Positions 8,224 to 16,200 of a stretch of DNA of 17,932 nucleotides are shown here, one piece after another. The notes under the pieces were generated by a model. It had not been told where the DNA came from. It searched no databases and worked only from the letters and a program-made list of their open reading frames with translations. How positions within the stretch are numbered: the first letter of the stretch is position 1; every line of letters starts with the position of its first letter. The DNA is from CAZOJJ01 sp964580105 (GTDB taxonomy: Bacteria > Bacteroidota > Rhodothermia > Rhodothermales > Rubricoccaceae), in contig CAZOJJ010000058.1 in NCBI GenBank assembly GCA_964580105.1, positions 1 to 17,932 of the forward strand, written 5' to 3'. A program made the position numbers and the translations under genes.

Positions 8224-8250
8224 CGGATCGGTGAACGTTCCACCGGTCCG
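8224..8250 (+). promoter_or_regulatory. Second hairpin in the receptor gene leader
   Basis: CGGATCGGTG pairs with CACCGGTCCG (one T-G wobble) around a 7-nt loop AACGTTC, ending 58 bp before the receptor ATG. The centre resembles an imperfect palindrome (GGTGAACGTTCCACC). It may be an operator or a 5'-leader RNA structure for the TonB-dependent receptor. No ligand or regulator can be assigned. Confidence 0.3.
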
Positions 8251-8308
8251 GCCGTGCTTCGATGCCCGGCCGGCTCCTTCCTGAGCTCGCCGTAGAAACC
8301 GTCCCCCC

Positions 8309-10816
8309 ATGCGTCGTCTGCTTTCTCTCCTCCTGCTCCTTCTCGTGGTGCCGCCCGCCCTGGGGCAGCCGCGTCCCGCCACGCTCACCGGTAGCGTCGT
8401 GGACGCCGAGACGCAGGAGGCGCTGCCCTCCGCCTCCGTCGCCGTGTGGGAGCCCGGCGAGGACGGCTCGCTCGTCACCGGCGCCATCACGACGGCCGAC
8501 GGCCGCTTCCGCCTCGAAGGCATCCGGCCGGGCACCTACCGCGTCGTCGTCAGCTTCGTCGGCTACCGGCCCGAGGCGCGCGAGGCCGTCGAGCTGGCCG
8601 GGCCGGTGGACCTCGGCACCGTCGCCCTCGCGCCCGACGTGGAGGTTCTCGAAGGCGTCGAGGTGGCCGCCCGGCGCGACCGCGTGGAGGTGCAGATCGA
8701 CCGCACCGTGTACAACGTCGGCGACGATGCGCTCGCGCAGAGCGGCACCGCCTCGACCGTCCTGGAGACGATCCCGTCCGTGGAAGTGGACATCGAGGGG
8801 AACGTGAGCCTCCGCGGCGTGGGCAACGTCGCCATCCTGATCAACGGCCGCCCGGCGCCCGTCGGGAGCCAGTTCATCGCGTCGTACCTCCAGAGTCTCC
8901 CCGCCGGCGCGCTCGACCGCGTCGAAGTCATCCCGAACCCGTCGGCTCGGTACGAGCCCGACGGCATGGGCGGCGTGCTCAACCTCGTCCTGAAGGAGAA
9001 CACCGACCCCGGCCTCGGCGGCGCCGTGACGGCCGGGGCCGACACGCGGGGCGGCTACAGCGCCACCGCGCTGCTGACCTACGGGCGCGGCCCGGTCTCG
9101 CTCTCCGGCTCCTACGGCTTCCGCGAAGACGCCCGCACGTCCGACGGCTACCGCTACCGCGAGAACCTCTTCGACGACCCGGACACGTTTCTCGATCAGG
9201 ACATGCTCGACGAGAGCGAGCGGACCTCCCACTTCGGCAACGTCAACCTCGACTGGGCGCTCGGCCCGAAGACGACGTTGACGCTGGCCGGCCAGGGCGG
9301 CTACCGCCTCAGCAGCGACGACGAGGCGACGACCTTCCTCTTCCGGAACGACGTGGAGACGCTGGAGCACTACGAGCGCGCGGCGCTCGACGAGGAGGAC
9401 GGCTGGAACGGCTCGGTCCGCCTCGGCTTCCGTCACGACTTCGGCACGGCCGCCGCCCGCCGGGAGGCGGGCGGCGGGGCAGGCGGGCGGCGCATGTACG
9501 GCGGCCGGGGCGGGCGCGGGCGGTCCGCGGACCTCGGCAGCCACTCGTTCGCCCTCGAAGCGCGCTACAACGCCTCGCAGGAAGAGGAGCACTCGGCCAT
9601 CGTCGAGCGCGCGCTGGACGGGGCGACGGTCTTCGGCCAGGAGCGAACGTTCCAGGACGAGACCGAGCGCGAGGCTTCGCTCCGCGCGGACTACAGCCGC
9701 CCCCTCCTCGGCTTCCGCCTCGAAGCCGGCTACCAGGGCCACTTCGAGGCGCTCGACACCGACTTCGTGGCCGACTCGCTCGACCTCGAGACGGGCTCGT
9801 TCGTCCGAGACGAGCGGCTCACCAACGCGTTCTCGTTCGAGGAGGTGATCCACGCCGGCTACCTTCAGCTCGGCCGCCAGTTCGGGCAGGTCGGGCTCCA
9901 GCTCGGCGTCCGCGCCGAGGCGGCCCGGACGACCTTCACCCTCCGGAACACCGGCGAGGCGTTCGACAACGACTACGCGAGCTTCTTCCCGAGCGCCTTC
10001 GCGACCGTCGAGGTGGCCGAGGGGACCACGCTCAAGGCGAGTTACAGCCGCCGCATCCGCCGCCCCCGCACGCACTTCCTCAACCCGTTTCCGAGCGTGG
10101 ACGACCCGCTGAACGTCCGGCAGGGCAACCCCTACCTCAAGCCGGAGTACGTAGACGCCGTCGAACTCGGCATCGTCCGCTATACCGGCTGGGGCTCGCT
10201 CCAGCTCACCCCCTACGCCCGCCGCACGACCGACGTCATCCGCCGCATCCAGCGGCTCGAAAACGGCGTGACCATCAGCACGTTCGAGAACCTCGACACG
10301 TCGTCGTCCTACGGCGTCGAGGCCATCGTCTCGGTCGAGGGGGCCGGCGCGCTGGAGGGGCTGCGCAACACGCTCAGCCTCGAGGGCTACCGCGTCGTCA
10401 CCGATGGCTCCAGCGTGGACGCCGACCTCGCCAACGACGCCTTCGGCTGGGGCGGCCGGCTCACGACGGCCTACGAGGTCCGAAGCGGGCTCGACCTCCA
10501 GGCCAACGTCCGCTACCGTGCTCCGATGAACACCGAGCAGGGGAGCATCGGTGCTCGCACGTTCGTGGATCTCGCCCTTCGCCAGCGCTTCCTCGACGAC
10601 CGCGCCAGCCTCACGCTCCAGGCCCGCGATCCCTTCGGCCTCGCCGGCTTCGATTCCGTCATCCGGCAGCCGGAGCTCTACCAGGAGTTCGGCCGCTCCT
10701 TCGGCGGGCCCGAGTACACCCTCACCTTCACCTACGCCTTCGGCGGCGAGCGCCCACAGCGCGACCGACCGCGCCCCGAAGGCGGCGAGGAAGGCTTCGA
10801 CGACCTCGAGCTGTAG
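8309..10816 (+). CDS. TonB-dependent outer-membrane receptor (OMP_b-brl_2 type)
   Basis: An 835-residue outer-membrane receptor. A signal peptide (about 1-19, LLSLLLLLLVVPPALG) precedes a carboxypeptidase-regulatory-like beta-sandwich (about 24-110, GSVVDAETQEALPSASVAVW...TADGRFRLEGIRPGTYRVVVSFVGYRP). The plug (about 120-235) contains TASTVLETIPSVEVDIEGNVSLRGVGNVAILINGRPAPVG and NPSARYEPDGMGGVLNLVLKEN. A long beta-barrel follows and ends in FTYAFGGE plus an acidic tail (EGGEEGFDDLEL). This layout is typical of Bacteroidota outer-membrane beta-barrel family receptors. The substrate cannot be read from sequence. A Gly/Arg-rich insert at about residues 380-410 interrupts the barrel. It is flanked upstream by hairpins and has no adjacent SusD-like gene, so it is not a classic SusCD polysaccharide pair. 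Confidence 0.93.
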   Translation: MRRLLSLLLLLLVVPPALGQPRPATLTGSVVDAETQEALPSASVAVWEPGEDGSLVTGAITTADGRFRLEGIRPGTYRVVVSFVGYRPEAREAVELAGPVDLGTVALAPDVEVLEGVEVAARRDRVEVQIDRTVYNVGDDALAQSGTASTVLETIPSVEVDIEGNVSLRGVGNVAILINGRPAPVGSQFIASYLQSLPAGALDRVEVIPNPSARYEPDGMGGVLNLVLKENTDPGLGGAVTAGADTRGGYSATALLTYGRGPVSLSGSYGFREDARTSDGYRYRENLFDDPDTFLDQDMLDESERTSHFGNVNLDWALGPKTTLTLAGQGGYRLSSDDEATTFLFRNDVETLEHYERAALDEEDGWNGSVRLGFRHDFGTAAARREAGGGAGGRRMYGGRGGRGRSADLGSHSFALEARYNASQEEEHSAIVERALDGATVFGQERTFQDETEREASLRADYSRPLLGFRLEAGYQGHFEALDTDFVADSLDLETGSFVRDERLTNAFSFEEVIHAGYLQLGRQFGQVGLQLGVRAEAARTTFTLRNTGEAFDNDYASFFPSAFATVEVAEGTTLKASYSRRIRRPRTHFLNPFPSVDDPLNVRQGNPYLKPEYVDAVELGIVRYTGWGSLQLTPYARRTTDVIRRIQRLENGVTISTFENLDTSSSYGVEAIVSVEGAGALEGLRNTLSLEGYRVVTDGSSVDADLANDAFGWGGRLTTAYEVRSGLDLQANVRYRAPMNTEQGSIGARTFVDLALRQRFLDDRASLTLQARDPFGLAGFDSVIRQPELYQEFGRSFGGPEYTLTFTYAFGGERPQRDRPRPEGGEEGFDDLEL

Positions 10817-10865
10817 CCGGCCGCAGGGCTTACCCGGTGTACGTGCGGCGGGGTATCGTGACGGC

Positions 10866-11408
10866 ATGAGCCCGTCCGATACCCCGCCGCGCGTTCTGGG
10901 CCGGATGCACGCGCAGATCGAGTGCTGGACCGCCACCGCCGATCCCCGCGCGGTGTTTCTCCGGTGCTACGCGATGATGACCGGCAACGTCGCCCGGGCG
11001 CTGCACGAGGGCCACTTCGAGGACGGCCCGTGGGGGACGGCCCGTGGGGGACGGCCCGTGGGGGACGGCCCGTGGGGGACGGCCCGTGGGGGACGGCCTG
11101 CTCCATCGCTTCGCCGACTACTATTTCGACGCGCTCGACGCCTACGACGCCGACCCGGCGCGGACGCCGGCCGTCTGGCGCGTAGCCCACGAGGCGACGC
11201 GGGCGCCGCGCACGAGCGCCGTGCAGCACCTGCTCCTCGGCCTCAACGCCCCCATCAACTACGGCCTCGTCCGGACGCTGGTGGACGTGCTCGAGCCCGA
11301 GTGGGCTCGCCTCGACGGGGGATCGTCTATCGGAAGCGCGTGGCCGCGCTCTCAAGGGAGCGGCGTCGGCTGGGGCGACCGCAGCCGGATGAGAGCGCCG
11401 ACGGGTGA
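10866..11408 (+). pseudogene. Frame-disrupted DUF5995-like gene
   Basis: The reading frame from ATG 10866 gives MHAQIECWTATADPRAVFLRCYAMM...ALHEGHFED (about 53 residues). The conserved continuation, GLLHRFADYYFDALDAYDADP...VQHLLLGLNAPINYGLVRTLVDVLEPEWARLD, lies in the +1 frame at about 11095-11316. The two halves together resemble DUF5995-family proteins of unknown function. Between them sit five copies of a 14-bp repeat, which shift the frame. After EPEWARLD the expected C-terminal half is absent from every frame; only a short Arg-rich stretch (YRKRVAALSRERRRLG) remains in the first frame up to the stop at 11408. The gene therefore looks both frameshifted and truncated. A phase-variable gene or an assembly error in the repeat remains possible. 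The family assignment is from memory of the motif pattern. Confidence 0.6.
11021..11098 (+). repeat. 14-bp tandem repeat (five copies plus a partial)
   Basis: ggacggcccgtggg repeats without mismatch at 11021, 11035, 11049, 11063 and 11077, followed by an 8-nt partial copy (11091-11098). The unit is not a multiple of three, so each copy gained or lost shifts the frame of the DUF5995-like gene by two. The upstream and downstream halves are in frame only with 0, 3 or 6 full copies; five gives a shifted frame. The array is open in all three forward frames. Confidence 0.95.
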
Positions 11409-11461
11409 GAACCGGCCGCGCTCAAGATCGTGGCGGTGGGCGCTGCATGATGGTAGCGTGG

Positions 11462-11511
11462 GAGCCACCGTATCGGTAGCTCAGGGGGCTGCATTTCGGT
11501 AGCGCAGCCCC
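11462..11511. terminator. Hairpins in the convergent intergenic region
   Basis: The gap 11409-11621 separates the rightward DUF5995-like remnant from the leftward defence-like operon and has visibly lower G+C. It holds two consecutive stems. The first is GAGCCACCG with CGGTAGCTC (11462-11482, one mismatch, TAT loop); the second is GGGGCTGC with GCAGCCCC (11485-11492/11504-11511, 11-nt loop). The word GGTAGC occurs three times here. The position suggests bidirectional termination. I see no other gene in this gap. Confidence 0.45.
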
Positions 11512-11621
11512 GATTCCTTAGCGCCCTGGAGCGTTGGAAACGGGCCAGGCTGTGCGCCGAGCTGTAAAGGGGGGTACGCCCTTGCAACTGAAGTTGTAGA
11601 GCGCTCCCTGCACCTCCACGC

Positions 11622-13265
11622 TCAGCCTGTAGGAAGCTCCGCGGCCAGGCGGCGGAACAGCTCGACGCCGAGCGTGCAGAGGGCCGCAGCCATCGAGAAG
11701 GGGACGGCTTCCTCGTAGTCGTCAATGTGGACGCCGTAGTTGCCGACGTCGTGGATCGTCTTGAGGAGGCGCGCGGTCCCGTCGGTGACGTGCTTGGCTT
11801 CCCCCTTGCACTTCGGGTGCGTGAGGAGGAAGAGGAGCTCGCAGGACTCGTTGTGGGAGTTCCTGCCGGATGGGAACGCTCCGGACTGCTCGTTCGGAGA
11901 TGACCACGACTCGACGGCTGGAAAGACGCGCTTGGCTGTTGCGCTCTCACGCCCTCGCTCCTCGCCCACGGAGTGGTACCACCCCCAGATGAGCGCGCCG
12001 GGCACGTGGCCGTCGGGGAACTCCGCGTGGAGGACGTGCTTGAGGCCCTCCTCGGAGAAGGCGCGGAGCTTCTTGATCGCGTCGACGGGGCGGGGGGTGA
12101 GGTCGCGGATGGCGCGCTCGATGTCGGTGCGGAGGTAGGGGTCGCCGCCCGGGATCGCGTCGAGCTCGAGCTGGAGCAGGGCCTTCTTGTTCACGTCGGC
12201 CTGGGCGCCCAGGAACAGGCGGGCGAGCTCGCTCTGCGAGGCGCCGTGGCGGCCGGCGTAGCGGAGCATGATGCGTGCTCCCGGCGCCACCTCTCCTGAC
12301 GCGTGGACGGCCACGTACCCGCGCGCCCGGAGGTCGTCGAGGCGGTCCTCGGGGAAGGCGTCCGCCGGGACGGCCTCGTCGCCGTCGGTGTACCGTTTGT
12401 GGATCTCGTACAGCGCGGCCTGCACCGGAGGGGGCGCGACCTCCCAGAGGTGCGCGATCCGGTCGTTCTCCCCGTCGCCGAGGGCGTCCGCCTCCTCCGT
12501 CACCACAGACCTGGTGACGCTCTCGCCCTGCTCCGCCTTCTGCAGGAGTCGGTTGGCCAATTCCACGGCGAGGATCGGCACCCGCCCCGTCTGCTTCGCG
12601 AACTCCTTCTGGGCCGGGGGCGCCCAATCCTGTACGGCTGCCTTGAGGGGCTCGAGGAATTCCTCCAGGTCCTCTTCAGACAGGGGGCCGACGGGCGTGG
12701 GATCGGCGAAGATGTTCCAGAAGAGGGACGCGCGCGATCCCTTCGGGCAGTGGAGCCGGAGGCGTCGGGGTGTGGCGGTGACGAGCGTGAGGGCCCCGCT
12801 CTGCGCGAGGTCGCGGAGGTTGTCCCACAGTTCCTTCCCGATGCCCGCCTCGTCGATCGCGCGGTCGAGGTGATCCATGAGAACGAGGAGCCGGGCTCCG
12901 TCGCTCGCCATCGCTTCGAGGAGCTCCTGGAAGTCCTCGAGGTCGGCGTGCTCATCCACCCACCCCGCGTGGGCAGAGCCGGCCGCGGCGAGGCCCTCAG
13001 CGACGACCCTGCCCATCGCGCCGAAGAACGAGGCGTCGTCGGTCGGCGTGCGCCGTCGGAGGTTCCACTCGATGACGGCCTCGAACCGCCCCCACCCGCG
13101 AGCGCGGGCGGCCAGCTTCCGGAGGAGGAGGGTCTTGCCGATCCCTTCCGGTCCGATGACCTGGACGTGAGCGGGCGTCTTCCTGTTGAGCAGCCCCTCG
13201 ATCTCGGCGAGGAGCCGGTCACGTCCGTAGCACTCCGCGACATCGGGGTTCGTCTCGTAGGGCAT
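11622..13265 (-). CDS. STAND-like NTPase with C-terminal HEPN/DUF4145-like domain
   Basis: A 547-residue soluble NTPase not recognised as a named family. The N-terminal P-loop domain has an Orc/STAND-type YGRD box (13-16), Walker A GPEGIGKT (38-45), Walker B LLVLMDHLD (126-134), a sensor-like LVTATPRRLRL, and a GRVP motif (227-230) matching the GxP motif of STAND proteins. A winged-helix-like segment follows (about 275-340, DRLDDLRARGYVAVHASGEVAPGARIMLR). The C-terminal domain (about 380-547) contains IHDVGNYGVH (504-513), reminiscent of the GN-x3-H motif of DUF4145/HEPN domains, whose members include RNases and dimerisation modules. The usual Arg before this motif is His505, so nuclease activity is doubtful. 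It starts 15 nt after the methyltransferase fusion gene and is the last gene of the operon. No Shine-Dalgarno sequence is visible. Confidence 0.72.
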   Translation of the reverse strand: MPYETNPDVAECYGRDRLLAEIEGLLNRKTPAHVQVIGPEGIGKTLLLRKLAARARGWGRFEAVIEWNLRRRTPTDDASFFGAMGRVVAEGLAAAGSAHAGWVDEHADLEDFQELLEAMASDGARLLVLMDHLDRAIDEAGIGKELWDNLRDLAQSGALTLVTATPRRLRLHCPKGSRASLFWNIFADPTPVGPLSEEDLEEFLEPLKAAVQDWAPPAQKEFAKQTGRVPILAVELANRLLQKAEQGESVTRSVVTEEADALGDGENDRIAHLWEVAPPPVQAALYEIHKRYTDGDEAVPADAFPEDRLDDLRARGYVAVHASGEVAPGARIMLRYAGRHGASQSELARLFLGAQADVNKKALLQLELDAIPGGDPYLRTDIERAIRDLTPRPVDAIKKLRAFSEEGLKHVLHAEFPDGHVPGALIWGWYHSVGEERGRESATAKRVFPAVESWSSPNEQSGAFPSGRNSHNESCELLFLLTHPKCKGEAKHVTDGTARLLKTIHDVGNYGVHIDDYEEAVPFSMAAALCTLGVELFRRLAAELPTG

Positions 13266-13280
13266 AGCAGCGGTCGTGGT

Positions 13281-16200
13281 TTACGCGACCTCGAGCCTGG
13301 CGCGCTCCAGGAGGTCGTCGAGGTCGTGGCGCTCGATCCACTCCCCCATCAGCGGGATGGCGAGCCGGTACGTCGTGGGCCCCTCCTTCGGGTTGTCGCG
13401 TTGGACGAGCTCCATCTCCCGGAGTGCGTCGAGGTGGGCGGCCCCGAGGCTCTCGCCCCGCGACAGGCGGAGGCCACGGGCCTCGATCTCGGCTTCGAGG
13501 GCCTGGAGGGTCGTGGAAGCACCCCGCCGGCTCAGCCGGTTGAGGAGGGCGAGGATGGCGCGGCGGCGGTTGAGCTGGATCTCGTGCCAGACGGCCTCGA
13601 AGTGCTCGTTGTCCGTGATGAGGGCCTGCGCCGCCTCGGCGACGATCCGGCGCGTGACGGTCCGCTGCTCGGTCTGCTTGCACAGGCTGAAGACCTGATC
13701 GGCGAGGACCTGGACGATGAAGGGGTGGCGGCCGGCCAGCTCCGCGAGGTGCTTCGCGCTGCCGGCCTCGTAGACGAGCCGGCCCCGGACGGGTTCGGTG
13801 ATGAGGGCCGTCGCCTCGTCGAGGCCGAGCGGCCGGAGTGGGACCGTCTTGCCGAGGCCGAACAGGACCGACCAGTAGCTCTGCCGGAGGCTGACGATCC
13901 GGGGGAAGACGGCGAGGACGGCGTTGAGGCGCGACTCCTCCTGGAACAACGCCCGGAGGTTCTCCGGCACCTCCGGCCCGGTGATCCCGTTCCGGATCCC
14001 CTCGTCGATCTTGTCGAACTCGTCGAGGAGCAGGAGCACGCGGCGCTGGCCCAGCTGGTCGAGCCACACCGCGAGGAGCTCCTGGAGGACGTCGAACGCC
14101 TGCGGACCGGCCTCGGCAAACAGGCGCTCGACCGCCTTCCGGGCGTGGCGTCGGAAGTACTGGGGGGCGCCCTGGTACGGGGGGGTGTCGGGGAAGTCCG
14201 GCTCCACGCCGTCCCGGTGCATGGCGAGGGCGATGCGGAGGGCGAGCGTCCTGAACACCTGTTCCGTGGGGATGCCCCGCTCCGCCTGGTCCTCGCCCCG
14301 CCGCCCGCGGGCCGACTGGAACGAGCAGTAGACCGGGACCCAGCCGGGGATCCGGCGCTGGGGGTCGGCCTCGAGGTACCGGAGCACGGAGGACTTCCCG
14401 GACCGCCGCGTGCCTTCGAGGATGACGATGTTGGCCTGGCCCGGGCGGTTGACGTAGTCGTAGATCTGCGCGAGCTCCCGCTGCCGCCCGAAGAACATGG
14501 ACAGGTCACGGACGGGCTCGCTGCCGAGGATGTAGGGGCTCGGACCGAACGCGTCCCGCGGCTCGAACGCGACCTGGCGGATGCTCTGGACCTCGTAGGG
14601 CGCCTCGGTCCGCTGGAGGAAGGGCTCCTGGTCGAAGCGGACCGCTCGGATCTCGACCGTGAGGGCGTGGCTCCCCGATTGGAGGGCGGGGAAGGAGACG
14701 GGGTACGCGACTTCCTCGCCAGCGGCGAGTGCGGGGAGGACCTCCTCTACGTCCGTGACGCTCACCTCGCCACCGGCGGTGAGGGTGACCGAGACCTTAG
14801 CCTGCCTGCCCAGGCTCGCCTGTTCGGCGGGGAGCCGAACCCGGAGGCGCCGCAGGGGGAGCGCGCCGGTGTTCCGGATGTGGAGCTGGGCGTCTGCGCG
14901 CTCGGCCACGGCGAAGGCGGCCGGCTCGAGCGTGGCCTCTACCGAGGAGGACTCCAGGAGCGCCGTCCGGGCCTCCTCGATGGCCTGCCGGAAGGTGCGG
15001 ACGAGGCCCACCAGCCGGAGGGCCGCGCGCTGTCGGAACTCTGCGTTCACGAGGTCGGCGTCGGGCTCCTCGACGCGGCCGCTCGCTTCTGCGGGTTCGT
15101 TGCCCCCGAGCGCGCGGAGGGCGGCCTCGGCGGCTCCGAGGAGGGCGAAGCGGTCGGCGCCGTGGAAGTGCTCCAGCGCGTCGGCGTAGTCGCGGAGAGG
15201 GTCCACGAGCGCGTAGACCGACCGGGCGAGCTCGCTATCCTCGCCGTAGCGCACCTCGGTCCGGGCGAGCTCGGCCTCCAGCTCACGGGCGAGGCGGCGG
15301 GCCTGGAAGACCCGCTGTTCGGTATCTCCCCCTGCCAGCGCCTCGATGAACAGGCTTACGCGGGGGTTCCCCTCGATGAACGCGGTCGCCGGGGCGACCT
15401 CTGCTTCGGAGAAGAGGAGGCCCAGGCGGGCCGCGCTGGCGCCGGGGGTGGCGTAGGCCGCCACGCGGAGCTGGTCCTCCGGTGGGAGGACGGGGATGGG
15501 GAGCCGGCGGAGGTCCTTGAGCGAGAGGCGCTGGATGACGGAGCCGCGGGCGTGGCCGGTCAGCCACGCCTGGTACGGCGCCGTTCGGAGGAGCGCGGCC
15601 ACGTAGGGCACACCGACCTCACCCCCTTCGCCGACGCGGAGCACGGCCAGATCCAGCGCCGGGATCGCTCCGACGAGCCGCTCGGGGACGGCGGCCACCT
15701 TTCCTACCGTGCCGGTCAGGCTGACGAGCAGGTCCGTTCGCTGCAGCCGCAGGCGCGGGTTGATCCGCCCGGCGGCCTCGGGGGCGAACGCGGTGTCGGG
15801 GGTCCCGATGGTTCCGTCGTCGAGGTCCCGGATGCGGATGAAGGGCGGCGCATCCTCGGACGGACTCGAACCGGCGGAGAGGAGGTCTTCCCGGCGGTAG
15901 GCCGCTCCGCCGAACACCTCGAAGAGGCTGCCCAGGGGCCGTATCGGCCGGTCGCCCAGTGCGCCGCCTTCCCGGATGAGCGTGAACAGCTTGTCGAGTG
16001 CCTCCTCACCCGAGGGCTTGACGACGAGCTCGTAGTCCCGCTCGGCGAGCTCGTGGATCGGCGTCGTCCAGGAGAGCGAGCCCGGTGTGCTCGCTGCCTT
16101 CCCGGCCTCCTCGTGACTCGCCAGGGCCCCGGCCACCGCCGTCGCCGCGATGAGTTCGGTGACCCTGAGGGGGCTCTCGTCGCCAGCGGAGAGGGGGCGT

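Noticed and set aside
8102..10936. A 944-codon antisense frame opposite the receptor gene
   Set aside because: It mirrors the codon bias of the real receptor gene and shows no recognisable domain.
11044..11502. A separate 152-codon gene starting inside the 14-bp repeat
   Set aside because: Its conserved part is the missing middle of the DUF5995-like protein and its N-terminus is only repeat sequence, so it is better read as the out-of-frame half of the disrupted gene.
11471..11511. tRNA-like GGTAGCTCAGGGGG word that might mark a tRNA fragment or attachment site
   Set aside because: No T-arm (GGTTCGA) or acceptor pairing follows, and island attachment sites usually copy the tRNA 3' end. Treated as part of the hairpin region.
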